64,000 nucleotides of DNA from contig UBZP01000012.1 of the NCBI GenBank assembly GCA_900469965.1, forward strand, positions 79,014 through 143,013, in the 5' to 3' direction. Origin of the DNA: Hyphomicrobiales bacterium. Lineage in GTDB: Bacteria; Pseudomonadota; Alphaproteobacteria; Rhizobiales; Rhizobiaceae. Below, in pieces: positions 27,407 through 37,152 of the stretch. Made by a program: the position numbers and the translations under genes. The first letter of the stretch is position 1, and each line of letters starts with the position of its first letter. The notes beneath the pieces were generated by a model. It had not been told where the DNA came from. It did no database searches and saw only the letters and a program-made list of their open reading frames with translations.

Positions 27407-30220
27407 CTACTGTCCCAGCCTTTCGAGAAGGGCGGGAACATGGACCTGGTCCGCCTTGTAGTTGCCGGTCAGCATGTACATCATGATGTTGACGCCCGAG
27501 CGGAAGGCGTGCTCGCGCTGGGTCTCGTCCGGCGGCACGGTCGGCAGCAGCGCCATGCCGTTGTCGTCGATGGCCCAGGCGCCGGCGAAGTCGTTGCCGG
27601 TGATCATGATCGGGGAGACGCCGTCGCCGGCACGGGCAGGGCGGTTCGGATCCTGCTGCTGGTCCAGCTCGGCCTCGACCCAGAGCGGGCTGCCGGTGAA
27701 GCGGCCGGGGAAATTCGACAGAAGATAGAAGGACTTGGTGAGCACGTGCTCCGGCGGGACGGGTTCCAGCGGGGGAATGTCGAGATTGGCCAGGATGTCG
27801 CGCAGGCGCTGCGTATTGGGGCTCGTGTCGCCGCTTTCCAGCGAGGAGAACTGGTCGCGCGTGTCGAACAGCACGGTGCCGCCGTTGCGCATGTAGGCGT
27901 CGATGCGGCTGATCGTGGCCGAGGTCGGCATGTCGGCGGAGGCGCTCACCGGCCAGTAGAGCAGCGGAAAGACGGCCAGTTCGTCCCTGGAGATGTCGAC
28001 GGCCACCGGTGCGCCGGGCTCGAGCGTGGTTCGGTAGGTCAGGAATTCGGTCAGCCCCGCCAGCCCGCGCTCGGAGACGCGATCGACGTCGGGCTCGCCG
28101 GTGACGACATAGGCGAGGTGGGTGGTGTCCATCCGCTCGAGCAGTTCGGCGTCGTCGGGCCTGGCGTCGTCGGCGTATGACGGCGCCGGCGACAGGGCCG
28201 CGAGCGAAACACCGAGACCCACGGCCAGCGCGAGCGCGGCGGCGCCACGGGCGGCGGCCGGCCGGAAGCGGCGGGCAAAGGCTCCGCTCATGAACAGCAC
28301 GATCAGGCAATCGGCGAGCAGGAGAAGCGTGGCGATCAGGAACAGCGCCGGCTTCAATGACTGCGCGACCTGGCCGATCAGGTTTTCGCGGGTGACGGCG
28401 GCGCCATCGGCGGCCGGCAGCGGGGCGAGGTTCGTTCCCGCCGGAAACAGGTTGTGGGCCAAGAAGCCGTCCTGCGAACCGTAGAGCCCGGGGGGATTGT
28501 CGACGTTGGCGGGCACGGCGCCGGCCGCGGCCGGGTCGAGCGGCTTGGCCTCGCCGGTATCGGTGGTGAGGGTGCCGACCGCGGTCAGCAGCCGGAAGGG
28601 CGGCAGGTGCTGGCCCTGCGTGTCGCCGGTCGCTGCGACCCCGCCGCCGCGCGACAGCTGCACGCTGCGGCGGAGCATCTCGACGAAATCGCCCGATAGC
28701 GGCAGGTTCGACCAGCCGGTCTCGGCGCTGACATGGAAGAGCACGATGCGGCCCGCGCCGACCTTGCCGGTGGTCACGAGCGGCGTGCCGTCGGCGAGGC
28801 TCGCCCAGGTGCGCTCCGGCAGGTCGGGCGTCGGTTCGGCCAGCACCTGCCGCTTGACGAGCACGTCGCCTGCGCGCGGCATGCCGGCGAAGGGGCTCGT
28901 CTGCGGGTAGTCAGCGAGCGGCTGCGGTTCGGACCAGGACAGCGCGCCGTCGAGCGCGCGCTCCCCCTTGCGCAGGACGACCGGCACCAGCGGGTCGTCG
29001 GCGGGGGCGGCGGCGAGCCGCGGACCGGCGAAGCGGATCAGCATGCCGCCGGCCTCGATCCAGCGCTGCAGCGGTGCGTAGGTCTCCTCCGGCAGGCGCC
29101 CGACGTCGGCCATGATGATGACGGAGGGGCGCTGCTCCAGGAGCTCGGGGATGCCGGCGGCAAGGTCGGCGACATTGGGCCGGACGAGATCGGAGTAGGG
29201 CGCCAGCGCCTGCTCGATGTAATGGAGCGAGGACAGCAGCGGCTGGCTCGCGTCATGCGTCTCGCCGGTGAGCAGGGCGACGCGGCGGCGGCGGAAGCCG
29301 TCGTCGAGCATGTAGGTGCCGCCGGCGGTGGCAAGACCGTCGATCGTTACCTGGGCGAAGTCGTTGCGCAGTTCGAAGGGGGCGGCGATGCTGCCGGTAC
29401 CGCTCGAAGCGCCGGCGGCGAAGGTCAGGGTGCCGTTGGCGATCGCCCGGCCGCGCGTGTCGTGCGCGGTCAGCGACAGCGTGCGCGCCTCGCCATCGGC
29501 AAGGCGGCTGGCGGTGACGTCCATCGCCTCGGCATCGTTGCTGGCGTCGGTCAGCGCGATCGTGCCGCGGCCGTCGCCCTCGACGAGGCGCAGCTGCGCG
29601 GGCCGCAGGGCCTGCAGCGCTGCGACCGTGTCGTCCGCCTCGCTGCCGGCGATGCCGTCGGAAAGGAAGGCCAGCGTCCCCGGCTGCGTGCCGGCGAGCG
29701 CGGTCTGGAGTGCCGCGACGGCCTGCGCGCGATGGGCGGGCAGCGGGCGCGGCTGGGCGGCGGCGAGCCGGGTGCGGGCGGTGGCCGCATCCGCCGGGAC
29801 CGCGTCATTCTGGCGGTCGACGGTGAAGACCACCGAGATCGGCAAGTCGCGGGCCTCGGCGTCGTCCACCATGGCGTTCGCGGTGTCGATCCGGCGCTGC
29901 CAGTCGCCGGCCGCGGCCCAGCTGTTGTCGATCACCAGCACCAGCGGTCCGGAGCCGGCGAGCGTGTTCTCGCGCGGATTGAGCACCGGGTCGGCGATCG
30001 CGAGGATGACGGCTGCGGCCATCAGCATGCGCAGCAGCGTCAGCCACCAGGGGCTGCGCGCCGGCGTCTCCTCGCGCTTGAGGATGGAGGCCAGGATGCG
30101 GAACGGCGGAAAGGCCTCGACGACGGGCTTCGGCGGGGTGAGCCGCAGCAGCCACCAGATCGCCGGCAGCAGGACCAGGGCTGTAAGGACTGCGGGATAG
30201 GCGAAGGCAAGGCCGCTCAT
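27407..30220 (-). CDS. BatA/DUF4159 domain membrane protein
   Basis: A 937-residue protein. The N-terminus has a BatA-like membrane region (helices about 8-27 and 60-78) and a vWA-like segment (PLVLVIDNSWAA near 91-102). The central part is extracytoplasmic, and transmembrane helices follow at about 640-660 and 680-700. The C-terminal ~210 residues match DUF4159, a domain with a Rossmann-like glutamine amidotransferase fold. Its start overlaps the DUF58 gene by 4 bp. Such proteins accompany MoxR ATPases, and a role in envelope protein assembly is inferred. Confidence 0.88.
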   Translation of the reverse strand: MSGLAFAYPAVLTALVLLPAIWWLLRLTPPKPVVEAFPPFRILASILKREETPARSPWWLTLLRMLMAAAVILAIADPVLNPRENTLAGSGPLVLVIDNSWAAAGDWQRRIDTANAMVDDAEARDLPISVVFTVDRQNDAVPADAATARTRLAAAQPRPLPAHRAQAVAALQTALAGTQPGTLAFLSDGIAGSEADDTVAALQALRPAQLRLVEGDGRGTIALTDASNDAEAMDVTASRLADGEARTLSLTAHDTRGRAIANGTLTFAAGASSGTGSIAAPFELRNDFAQVTIDGLATAGGTYMLDDGFRRRRVALLTGETHDASQPLLSSLHYIEQALAPYSDLVRPNVADLAAGIPELLEQRPSVIIMADVGRLPEETYAPLQRWIEAGGMLIRFAGPRLAAAPADDPLVPVVLRKGERALDGALSWSEPQPLADYPQTSPFAGMPRAGDVLVKRQVLAEPTPDLPERTWASLADGTPLVTTGKVGAGRIVLFHVSAETGWSNLPLSGDFVEMLRRSVQLSRGGGVAATGDTQGQHLPPFRLLTAVGTLTTDTGEAKPLDPAAAGAVPANVDNPPGLYGSQDGFLAHNLFPAGTNLAPLPAADGAAVTRENLIGQVAQSLKPALFLIATLLLLADCLIVLFMSGAFARRFRPAAARGAAALALAVGLGVSLAALSPAPSYADDARPDDAELLERMDTTHLAYVVTGEPDVDRVSERGLAGLTEFLTYRTTLEPGAPVAVDISRDELAVFPLLYWPVSASADMPTSATISRIDAYMRNGGTVLFDTRDQFSSLESGDTSPNTQRLRDILANLDIPPLEPVPPEHVLTKSFYLLSNFPGRFTGSPLWVEAELDQQQDPNRPARAGDGVSPIMITGNDFAGAWAIDDNGMALLPTVPPDETQREHAFRSGVNIMMYMLTGNYKADQVHVPALLERLGQ

Positions 30221-31137
30221 CGGCGATCTCCCGCCGCCTTGGTCGCCGGCATGCCGGAGAGGTACATGTGGACTGCGACGAGCGCTTCGGAGGCGAGGTG
30301 GTCGGTGCGGTGGGCGATGAAGCTCCAGCCGAGATGGCGCAGGCTGTCGGCGAGCGCCGTGCGGCGAGCCGTGTAGGCGCGGCCGTAGTCGTCCTTCAGC
30401 GTCTCGGCGCGGCCGGCCGTCATCTTCTCGCCGGTCTCGGGGTCGGTGAACTCGGTGCGCCCGGCATAGGGGAAGAGTTCCTCGGCAGGATCGGCGATCT
30501 CGACCACGTGGCCGCGCAGGCCGCGGCGGGCGAGCGGGGCGAGACGCGCCATGATGGCGTCCGGCGCGTCGAGGAAGTCGCCGATCAGGACGATGTCGCT
30601 CATGCCGCGGATCATGCCGGTGCGCGGCAGGCCGTCGGCGAGCGGGCTATGCGACAGGGCGGTGGCGAGCCGTTCGGCCGCATTGCGCGCGGCGATCGGC
30701 TCCATCACGCCGGGGCAGCCGATCCGCTCGCCGGAGCGGGCGAGGATCTCCGCCAGCGCCAGCATGATGACGAGGGCGCGGCTCTCCTTGGAGACGCTGC
30801 CGAGCGTGGACTTGTACATCATCGACGGCGACAGGTCGGCCCAGAGCCAGATCGTGTGGGCGGCCTCCCATTCGCGGTCGCGCACATAGGTGTGGTCGTC
30901 GCGGGCGGAGCGCCGCCAGTCGATGCGCGCGAGGCTCTCGCCATCCACATAGGGGCGGAACTGCCAGAAGTTCTCGCCGATGCCGCGCTTGCGGCGGCCG
31001 TGCCAGCCGGCGATGACGGTGTTGGCGAGGCGGCGCGCCTCGACCAGGCAGTCCGGGATGAGGACCGCGCGGGCCTGCGCCCGGGAAAGCACTTCGGCCG
31101 ACGGCGTCCGCTCTACGATGGTTCCGATGGCGGCCAT
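30217..31137 (-). CDS. DUF58 domain protein
   Basis: A 306-residue cytoplasmic protein of the DUF58 family, the usual partner of MoxR ATPases. The conserved core GENFWQFRPYVDGESLARIDWRRSARDDHTYVRDRE is recognisable near residues 53-90, and a vWA-like WADLSPSMMY follows near 97-106. It lies 12 bp after the MoxR gene and overlaps the DUF4159 gene by 4 bp, so all four genes form one transcript. Confidence 0.93.
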   Translation of the reverse strand: MAAIGTIVERTPSAEVLSRAQARAVLIPDCLVEARRLANTVIAGWHGRRKRGIGENFWQFRPYVDGESLARIDWRRSARDDHTYVRDREWEAAHTIWLWADLSPSMMYKSTLGSVSKESRALVIMLALAEILARSGERIGCPGVMEPIAARNAAERLATALSHSPLADGLPRTGMIRGMSDIVLIGDFLDAPDAIMARLAPLARRGLRGHVVEIADPAEELFPYAGRTEFTDPETGEKMTAGRAETLKDDYGRAYTARRTALADSLRHLGWSFIAHRTDHLASEALVAVHMYLSGMPATKAAGDRR

Positions 31138-31149
31138 GAAGCGCCTCCG

Positions 31150-32163
31150 TCAGCCGCGGGCCTGCCGGACCAGCGAGGCGATGACGTCGCGCACCGAGAT
31201 GCCCTCGGCGCGGGCGGCGAAGGTCAGCGCCATGCGGTGCTGCAGCACGGGCTCGGCAAGGGCCAGCACGTCGTCGATGGAGGGCGCCAGGCGCCCCTCG
31301 TAGAGGGCGCGGGCGCGGGCGCAGAGCATCAGCGCCTGTCCGGCGCGCGGGCCGGGACCCCAGGCGACCTGCTTGTCGGTCTCGGCATTGCCGTGCCCCG
31401 GGCGGGCGGAGCGGACGAGGGCGAGGATCGCGTCGAGCACCGTCTCTCCGATCGGCATCTGGCGGATCAGCATCTGGATTTCCTGCAGGCGTTCGGCGGT
31501 GAGCGCCTGGCCCGCCTCGGCCTCGGCAAGCCCGGTCGTCTCCAGCAGGATGCGCCGCTCGGCGGCGAGGTCGGGATAATGCACGTCGACCTGCAGCAGG
31601 AACCGGTCGAGCTGCGCCTCGGGCAGGGGATAGGTCCCCTCCTGCTCCAGCGGGTTCTGCGTCGCCAGCACGTGGAAGGGGCGGGGCAGGTCGTTGGCGC
31701 GGCCGGCGACGGTTACGTGGTATTCCTGCATCGCCTGGAGAAGCGCCGACTGCGTGCGCGGCGAGGCGCGGTTGATCTCGTCGGCCATCAGGAGCTGGGT
31801 GAAGATCGGGCCGGGGACGAAACGGAACGAGCGCCGGCCGTTCTCATCCTGGTCCATCACCTCCGAGCCGAGGATGTCGGACGGCATCAGGTCGGGGGTG
31901 AACTGGATGCGGCTGGAATCGAGGCCGAGCACGGTGCCGAGCGTGGAGACCAGCTTGGTCTTGGCGAGGCCCGGCACGCCGACCAGCAGCGCATGGCCGC
32001 CGGAGAGGACGGCGAGCATCGTCTGCTCCACGACGCTCTCCTGGCCGAAGATGACCTTGCCGACCTCCTGGCGTACCCTGGCGATGTCGGAAAGCGCGCG
32101 TTCGGCGGCGGCGATCACGGCCTTTTCGTCGAGAGCTGCTTCGGAGGATGTCATCACGCCCAT
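31150..32163 (-). CDS. MoxR-family AAA+ ATPase
   Basis: A 337-residue ATPase. Walker A is GVPGLAKT near residues 58-65. Walker B is LLMADEINRASPR near 123-135. Sensor residues are in LATQNPLEQEGTYPLPEAQLDRF. MoxR proteins act as chaperones that insert cofactors or assemble complexes together with vWA partners. First gene of the leftward operon; GGAGACG lies before the ATG at 32163. The promoter should be in the 162-bp divergent gap before DUF1285. Confidence 0.96.
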   Translation of the reverse strand: MGVMTSSEAALDEKAVIAAAERALSDIARVRQEVGKVIFGQESVVEQTMLAVLSGGHALLVGVPGLAKTKLVSTLGTVLGLDSSRIQFTPDLMPSDILGSEVMDQDENGRRSFRFVPGPIFTQLLMADEINRASPRTQSALLQAMQEYHVTVAGRANDLPRPFHVLATQNPLEQEGTYPLPEAQLDRFLLQVDVHYPDLAAERRILLETTGLAEAEAGQALTAERLQEIQMLIRQMPIGETVLDAILALVRSARPGHGNAETDKQVAWGPGPRAGQALMLCARARALYEGRLAPSIDDVLALAEPVLQHRMALTFAARAEGISVRDVIASLVRQARG

Positions 32164-32325
32164 GGTCGTCTCCAGATTACCGGTTTAGGCCTGCCGCAGG
32201 GCCGAAGCTGCTGTCGCTCCAACGGTCGATTGTTGAGCTTATCGGCTCGCCTGCTGCTGACAAGCCATGATGAAATGACTATCTCGTCACAATAGCTTGA
32301 GATAGGGGCCAACCGGGACGGAACA

Positions 32326-32949
32326 ATGGCGAAGGGCGATATTCAGGCTTCGGGCGATGCGGCGGGACTGGCGGCGCTGATCGCGCGCGCCGCAGCCGAC
32401 AAGGGCGACCAAAAACGGGGCCTGCCGCCCGTCGAGAAGTGGAATCCTCCCGATTGCGGCGACATCGACATGGAGATCAGGGCCGACGGCACCTGGTTCT
32501 ACATGGGCACGCCGATCGGCCGGGCGCCGCTGGTGCGGCTGTTTTCCACGGTGTTGCGGCGCGAGGAGGACGGCAGGACCTGTCTCGTAACACCTGTGGA
32601 AAAGGTCGGCATCCGCGTCGTCGACGCGCCGTTCGTCGCCGTCGAGATGGAAGCGGTGGGGGAAGGGGAGACTCAGGTGCTGACGTTCCGCACCAATGTC
32701 GGCGACGTGGTCGAGGCCGGCAGCGAGCATCCGCTGCGCTTCGTCATCCATGGCGATAACAAAGAATTGAAGCCCTACCTGCACGTCAGGGGCCGTCTGG
32801 AGGCGCTCGTTTCGCGGCCGGTCATGTACGACATCGTCGCCCTCGGCGAGACGATCGCGGTGGAGGGGACGGAAATGTTCGCCGTCCGCTCGGGTGGTGC
32901 CGTCTTTCCGATCATGCCGGCGGCAGAGCTGGAAGCGGTTTCGCGATGA
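32326..32949 (+). CDS. DUF1285 family protein
   Basis: A 207-residue cytoplasmic protein matching DUF1285. The characteristic motifs CGDIDMEIRADGTWFYMGTPIGR and LRRE are visible near residues 45-85. Function is unknown. Its stop overlaps the next ATG by 4 bp. In rhizobia it commonly precedes the CoA NUDIX and CCA genes, as here. Confidence 0.93.
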   Translation: MAKGDIQASGDAAGLAALIARAAADKGDQKRGLPPVEKWNPPDCGDIDMEIRADGTWFYMGTPIGRAPLVRLFSTVLRREEDGRTCLVTPVEKVGIRVVDAPFVAVEMEAVGEGETQVLTFRTNVGDVVEAGSEHPLRFVIHGDNKELKPYLHVRGRLEALVSRPVMYDIVALGETIAVEGTEMFAVRSGGAVFPIMPAAELEAVSR

Positions 32950-33578
32950 GCCTTCCCCTCTACAGTGCGGCCGAGTTCCGGCGCCGTGCCATTTTGCAGT
33001 CGCGGACGATCACCGCCGACAGCTGGCGGGAGAGCGGCGATGCCAAGCTGAACCCGGCGACGATCGCGCATGTTGAGGACATGAAGCTGAAGGACGCGGC
33101 GGTGCTGGTCGCGGCGGTGGACGAGGGCGACGATGCCCGGCTGATCTTCACGCAGCGCACCGCGTCGCTGCGCAAGCATTCCGGCCAGATCGCCTTCCCG
33201 GGCGGGGCGGTGGACGAGGACGACCATGACGTCGAGGCGGCCGCGGCGCGCGAGGCGGAGGAGGAGATCGGGCTCGACCGCCGGCTGGTGGAGCCGGTCG
33301 GCCGCCTGCCGGACTACATGGCGCTCTCGGGCTTTCGCATCACCCCGGTGCTGGCGGTGGTTCAGCCGGGCTTTTCGCTGACGCTCAACCCCGTCGAGGT
33401 CGACGACGTCTTCGAGGTGCCGCTGTCGTTCCTGATGAACCCGGAGAACCACGAGACCGGCAGCGGCGTCTGGCTCGGCGGCGAGCGGCACTACTATCGC
33501 ATGCCCTACGAGGGGCGGAACATCTGGGGAATCACCGCCGGCATCGTGCGGGTGATCTATGAAAGGCTCTATGCATGA
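32946..33578 (+). CDS. NUDIX CoA pyrophosphatase-like hydrolase
   Basis: A 210-residue NUDIX protein of the CoA pyrophosphatase type. The N-terminal UPF0035-like stretch is followed by ITFPGG-type sequence (QIAFPGGAVDEDDHDVEAAA) and REAEEEIGL at about 92-100, which completes the Nudix box with all catalytic glutamates. It probably cleaves CoA or its derivatives in the cytoplasm. It overlaps both neighbours by 4 bp. Confidence 0.93.
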   Translation: MSLPLYSAAEFRRRAILQSRTITADSWRESGDAKLNPATIAHVEDMKLKDAAVLVAAVDEGDDARLIFTQRTASLRKHSGQIAFPGGAVDEDDHDVEAAAAREAEEEIGLDRRLVEPVGRLPDYMALSGFRITPVLAVVQPGFSLTLNPVEVDDVFEVPLSFLMNPENHETGSGVWLGGERHYYRMPYEGRNIWGITAGIVRVIYERLYA

Positions 33579-34834
33579 CGTCGCTATCGGATCAGGACTG
33601 GTTCAGGCAACCGGCGCTGCGGCGCGTGCTCGACCTGCTCAATGCCGACGGCGGCGAGGCCCGCATCGCCGGCGGGGCGGTGCGCAATGCGTTGATGGGC
33701 GTGCCGGCCGGCGACGTCGACATCGCCACCACGCTCGTGCCGCAGGAGGTGGTCGCGCGCGCCAGGGCTGCCGGGATCAAGGCGGTGCCGACGGGGATCG
33801 AGCATGGAACCGTGACGCTGGTGGCGAGCGGAACGCCCTTCGAGGTGACGACGCTGCGCCGGGACGTGGAGACGGACGGCCGCCGGGCGCAGGTGGCGTT
33901 CGGCACGGACTGGCAGCAGGACGCCGAACGGCGCGACCTGACGATCAATGCGCTCTATGCGACCGCCGACGGCGAGGTGATCGACCTGGTGGGCGGGCTG
34001 CCGGACATCGAGACGCGGACGGTGCGGTTCATCGGCGATGCGGCGCAGAGGATCGCCGAGGATCACCTGCGGATCCTGCGCTTCTTCCGCTTCTTCGCCT
34101 TCTACGGCGGCGGCCGCCCCGACGCGGACGGGCTGAGGGCCTGCGCGCGGGCGAAGGACAAGCTCGCGTCCCTTTCGGCCGAGCGGGTCTGGTCGGAGAC
34201 CAAGAAGCTTCTGACCGCCGCCGATCCGTTCCGGGCGCTCTTGTGGATGCGGCAGTCCGGCGTGCTCACCGCCATCCTGCCCGAGACCGAGAAGTGGGGC
34301 ATCGACGCCATCCCGGCGCTGGTGGCTGCGGAACAGGCGCTGAAGTGGGAACCGGACCCGCTGCTCCGGCTTGCGGCGATGGTGCCGCCGGATGCGGCGC
34401 GGCTTTCCGCCCTGGCGCAGCGCCTGCGGCTGTCGCGCGCGGAAGCCGCCTATCTGGCGGACTGGGCCGCAGCGCCCGACATTCCGAAGACGATCGCCGA
34501 GACCGCCTTCGACCGCATGCTCTACCGCACCGGGCGCGAGGGGCTGACAACGCGGCTGAAGCTGGCGCTGGCGCTCGTGCGCTCGAAGGCCGCGGACGAT
34601 CCGCAGGCGATGGCGGAGAGCGCCCGCCTGCAGCGGCTGCTGACGCGCGCGGCCGGCTGGACACGTCCGGCCTTCCCGCTGTCGGGCGCCGACGTGCTCG
34701 CGGCCGGCGTCGCGGCCGGCCCGGCGGTCGGCAAGGTGCTGGGCGCGCTGGAGACGGAATGGGTGGAGGGCAATTTCACCCTCGACCGCGCAGCGCTGAT
34801 GGCGCGGCTGGAGACGCTGGCGAAGGACGCCTGA
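33575..34834 (+). CDS. cca: CCA tRNA nucleotidyltransferase / poly(A) polymerase family
   Basis: A 419-residue class II nucleotidyltransferase that completes or repairs the tRNA 3' CCA end. The N-terminal domain has RIAGGAVRNALMG and DVDIATTL near residues 26-50, with metal-binding aspartates. RRDLTINAL near 110-118 and the RNA-binding RILRFFRFFAFYG near 165-177 follow. Length is normal for alphaproteobacteria. It is coupled to the NUDIX gene by an ATGA overlap. Confidence 0.95.
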   Translation: MTSLSDQDWFRQPALRRVLDLLNADGGEARIAGGAVRNALMGVPAGDVDIATTLVPQEVVARARAAGIKAVPTGIEHGTVTLVASGTPFEVTTLRRDVETDGRRAQVAFGTDWQQDAERRDLTINALYATADGEVIDLVGGLPDIETRTVRFIGDAAQRIAEDHLRILRFFRFFAFYGGGRPDADGLRACARAKDKLASLSAERVWSETKKLLTAADPFRALLWMRQSGVLTAILPETEKWGIDAIPALVAAEQALKWEPDPLLRLAAMVPPDAARLSALAQRLRLSRAEAAYLADWAAAPDIPKTIAETAFDRMLYRTGREGLTTRLKLALALVRSKAADDPQAMAESARLQRLLTRAAGWTRPAFPLSGADVLAAGVAAGPAVGKVLGALETEWVEGNFTLDRAALMARLETLAKDA

Positions 34835-35027
34835 CGGCGGGGCAAGGCGGCGGGGCAGGATAGGGGGCTGGCGAGCAGGGCTGGGTCAGCTGCGGATGCG
34901 GACGGCCACCGCACAGCGAAACGCCGCGCAGGCCGTTGCGCGGCGCCGGTCGGGTCGCCGGAAAGAGCGTTGCCCGTCATCATTGCTTTCAACGAGGCCC
35001 GTCAGCGGTGCCCGTCAGCGATGTCGA

Positions 35028-35213
35028 TCAGGCACTCACCTTCTCGTCGACGATCCTGGCCTTGATGTTTTCGACCATGTTCTCGCGAATGACGGTTTCG
35101 CCATGGGCGGTGCGCATGTGCTCGACCACGCGGCGGACGACTTCCGCATCGTTGTCGGCGCGCGTATGCCACTCGCAACCGGGGACGAGCGTTCCACATT
35201 CGAACAGTCTCAT
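35028..35213 (-). CDS. Small DUF1059-type protein
   Basis: A 61-residue protein beginning MRLFECGTLVPGCEWHTRAD, with the paired cysteines and a later EHMRTAHGE, as in DUF1059. It may bind a metal through Cys and His residues. GGGAGAG lies before the ATG. Function is unknown. Confidence 0.82.
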   Translation of the reverse strand: MRLFECGTLVPGCEWHTRADNDAEVVRRVVEHMRTAHGETVIRENMVENIKARIVDEKVSA

Positions 35214-35248
35214 GGCATCTCTCCCTATGTTCTTGCCAGTGTTCCTGG

Positions 35249-35284
35249 CTGGCAGCTTGTCGTTGCCTGGCAGGTTGTCCTTGC
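35249..35284. repeat. Two 18-bp direct repeats
   Basis: CTGGCAGCTTGTCGTTGC (35249-35266) is followed directly by CTGGCAGGTTGTCCTTGC (35267-35284), matching at 16 of 18 positions. It lies upstream of the DUF1059-type gene. Function is unknown; it may reflect local slippage. Confidence 0.6.
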
Positions 35285-35387
35285 TTGGTCTGTTCTGCCG
35301 CCCCGTTCGACCGTTGGCCGGATCAGGACGTGGTGCGAAGGCAACGCGGAACGGACGGTGTGGTTCCGCCCCGCGAAAGCGCTGCCT

Positions 35388-35630
35388 TCAGCGCTTTGCC
35401 CATGCGTCGAAGCAGGCCGACGACTGGTGGTCCTGGTCCTTTGCCCTGGGGGATGACTTTGCCGCGGTTTGCTGGCCTGCCAGTTGCCGGCGGGCCTGTT
35501 GCAGATAGTATTCCGGCGGCAGGCTGGTGCCGCTGGCGATACGCATGTTCTCAGCGATGCGATGGATGAGATCGGCGGTTCCGAGCGCTTTCTCCTCGCC
35601 CCTCGGGGTGCCGGCAGTCGTATTCGTCAT
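35388..35630 (-). CDS. Small hypothetical protein
   Basis: An 80-residue protein with a central helical segment, LIHRIAENMRIASGTSLPPE, and a polar basic C-terminus. A strong GGAGGAGG ribosome binding site precedes the ATG, which supports it as a real gene. I do not recognise the family. It lies in tandem with the DUF1059-type gene. Confidence 0.68.
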   Translation of the reverse strand: MTNTTAGTPRGEEKALGTADLIHRIAENMRIASGTSLPPEYYLQQARRQLAGQQTAAKSSPRAKDQDHQSSACFDAWAKR

Positions 35631-35802
35631 GATAACCCTCCTCCGATGGAACCATGCGGGGACAATCCTATCATACGAAAGACTAGTCCGGTATGCGTCA
35701 GGGAGCGTTGATCCAGCGCAACTTCGCGTGAGCCGAATTTTTCGTCCCGGACCGGCCGGGACCAGGTTCAGGGCCGGATCAGGGCCCGCGTCAGGGCGAC
35801 AG

Positions 35803-36714
35803 TCAGGGCCAGCGAACCACCGGCGGCATGGAGGACAGGATGGAGTCCACGTTGCCGCCGGTCTTCAGCCCGAAGATCGTGCCGCGGTCGTAGAGCAGGT
35901 TGAACTCCACGTACCGCCCCCTGCGCACGAGCTGCTCGTCGCGTTCCTCTTCGGTCCAGCCGTTGTTGAAGTTGGAGCGGACGATCTTCGGATAGACGAG
36001 GCCGAAGGCGCGGCCGACATCCTGGGTGAAGGCGAAGTCGGCCTCCCAGCCGCCGGCCTCCTTGGGCGAGTGCAGCCAGTCGTAGAAGATGCCGCCGACG
36101 CCGCGCGGTTCGCCCCGGTGCTTGAGGAAGAAGTACTCGTCGCACCAGGCCTTGAACTTGGGATAGTCGGCGACCTGGTGCCGGCCGCAGGTGATCTCCA
36201 TGGCACGGTGGAACAGCACCGTGTCGGGATCGGTCTGGACGCGCCGCCGTCCGAGCATCGGGGTCAGATCGGCGCCGCCGCCGAACCAGTGGCTGGTGGT
36301 GACGACCATGCGCGTGTTCATGTGCACGGTCGGCACGTTCGGGTTGACCGGATGGGCGATCAGCGAGATGCCGGAAGCCCAGAAGCGCGGATCGTCGTTG
36401 GCGCCGGGGATCTGTCCGCGGAACTCCGGCGAGAACTCGCCCTGCACGGTGGATGTGTGGATGCCGACCTTCTCGAAGACGCGGCCGGACATCATCGACA
36501 TGCGGCCGCCGCCGCCGTCGCCTTCCTCGCGCTGCCAGTCGCGCCCGACGAACCGTCCCGGCTCGCGGTCGCTCAACGGGCCCTCGAGCTCGTCCTCGAG
36601 CGTCTCGAACGCTGCGCAGAGCTGGTCGCGCAAGCTCTCGAACCACGCCCGCGCGCGCGCCTTGCGCTCCGCTATGTCGTCCGGCAGGCCCTTTGGCAGC
36701 TCCGGTCGTTCCAT
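35803..36714 (-). CDS. hemF: Oxygen-dependent coproporphyrinogen-III oxidase
   Basis: A 303-residue cytoplasmic enzyme that decarboxylates coproporphyrinogen III to protoporphyrinogen IX for haem synthesis. Visible family blocks are [43 protein letters not shown] and [12 protein letters not shown]. The ATG at 36714 follows GGGAAGAG. Divergent from a small conserved gene. Full length with no oddity. Confidence 0.97.
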   Translation of the reverse strand: MERPELPKGLPDDIAERKARARAWFESLRDQLCAAFETLEDELEGPLSDREPGRFVGRDWQREEGDGGGGRMSMMSGRVFEKVGIHTSTVQGEFSPEFRGQIPGANDDPRFWASGISLIAHPVNPNVPTVHMNTRMVVTTSHWFGGGADLTPMLGRRRVQTDPDTVLFHRAMEITCGRHQVADYPKFKAWCDEYFFLKHRGEPRGVGGIFYDWLHSPKEAGGWEADFAFTQDVGRAFGLVYPKIVRSNFNNGWTEEERDEQLVRRGRYVEFNLLYDRGTIFGLKTGGNVDSILSSMPPVVRWP

Positions 36715-36891
36715 CGTCTCTTCCCGCTTTGGGGGGCCGCATTGCGCGGCCGATTCTGCTTCATGCCACATTTCCCATTTTTCGCCGCCCTTTGGCAACC
36801 TTTGCCCGCGGCGGCCGGACGGGTGGGACTCGCCAAAGGCGCGCCGGCATCCTATCTTGCTCCCATGAATGTGCTGCCGGAGGCTTTCTGA

Positions 36892-37152
36892 ATGGCGCGT
36901 ATTCCAGGTCCACCGCCGCTCGACGGCCTGAAGCGGCGGATCGAACAGAGCAGACAGGCGCGCACCGCGCAGCAGAAGGGCCATTTTGTCCGCGAGACCT
37001 ACCAGCTCGAACGCGATGCCGCGCGCCAGAAGGCACGCGAGTGGTTCGAGACCTGGCCGAAGGCGGCCTACTGGACCGAAGTGGAAAGCTGGCGACCGCT
37101 GGAAGGCGACCGGATCGAGTTCACCATGCGGCGGCTGCCGAGCGCGGATTGA
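36892..37152 (+). CDS. Small conserved hypothetical protein
   Basis: An 86-residue, basic, Gln/Arg-rich helical protein (about 1-55) with an aromatic-rich C-terminal part ([17 protein letters not shown]). It resembles short conserved rhizobial proteins of unknown function. Divergent from hemF. Its last 85 bp overlap the 3' end of the convergent DUF1194 gene. Confidence 0.7.
   Translation: MARIPGPPPLDGLKRRIEQSRQARTAQQKGHFVRETYQLERDAARQKAREWFETWPKAAYWTEVESWRPLEGDRIEFTMRRLPSAD

Noticed and set aside
25550..28180. 876-codon plus-strand frame opposite the MoxR operon
   Set aside because: Low-complexity Arg/Gly/Asp-rich translation with no motifs; it is opposite two recognisable membrane proteins.
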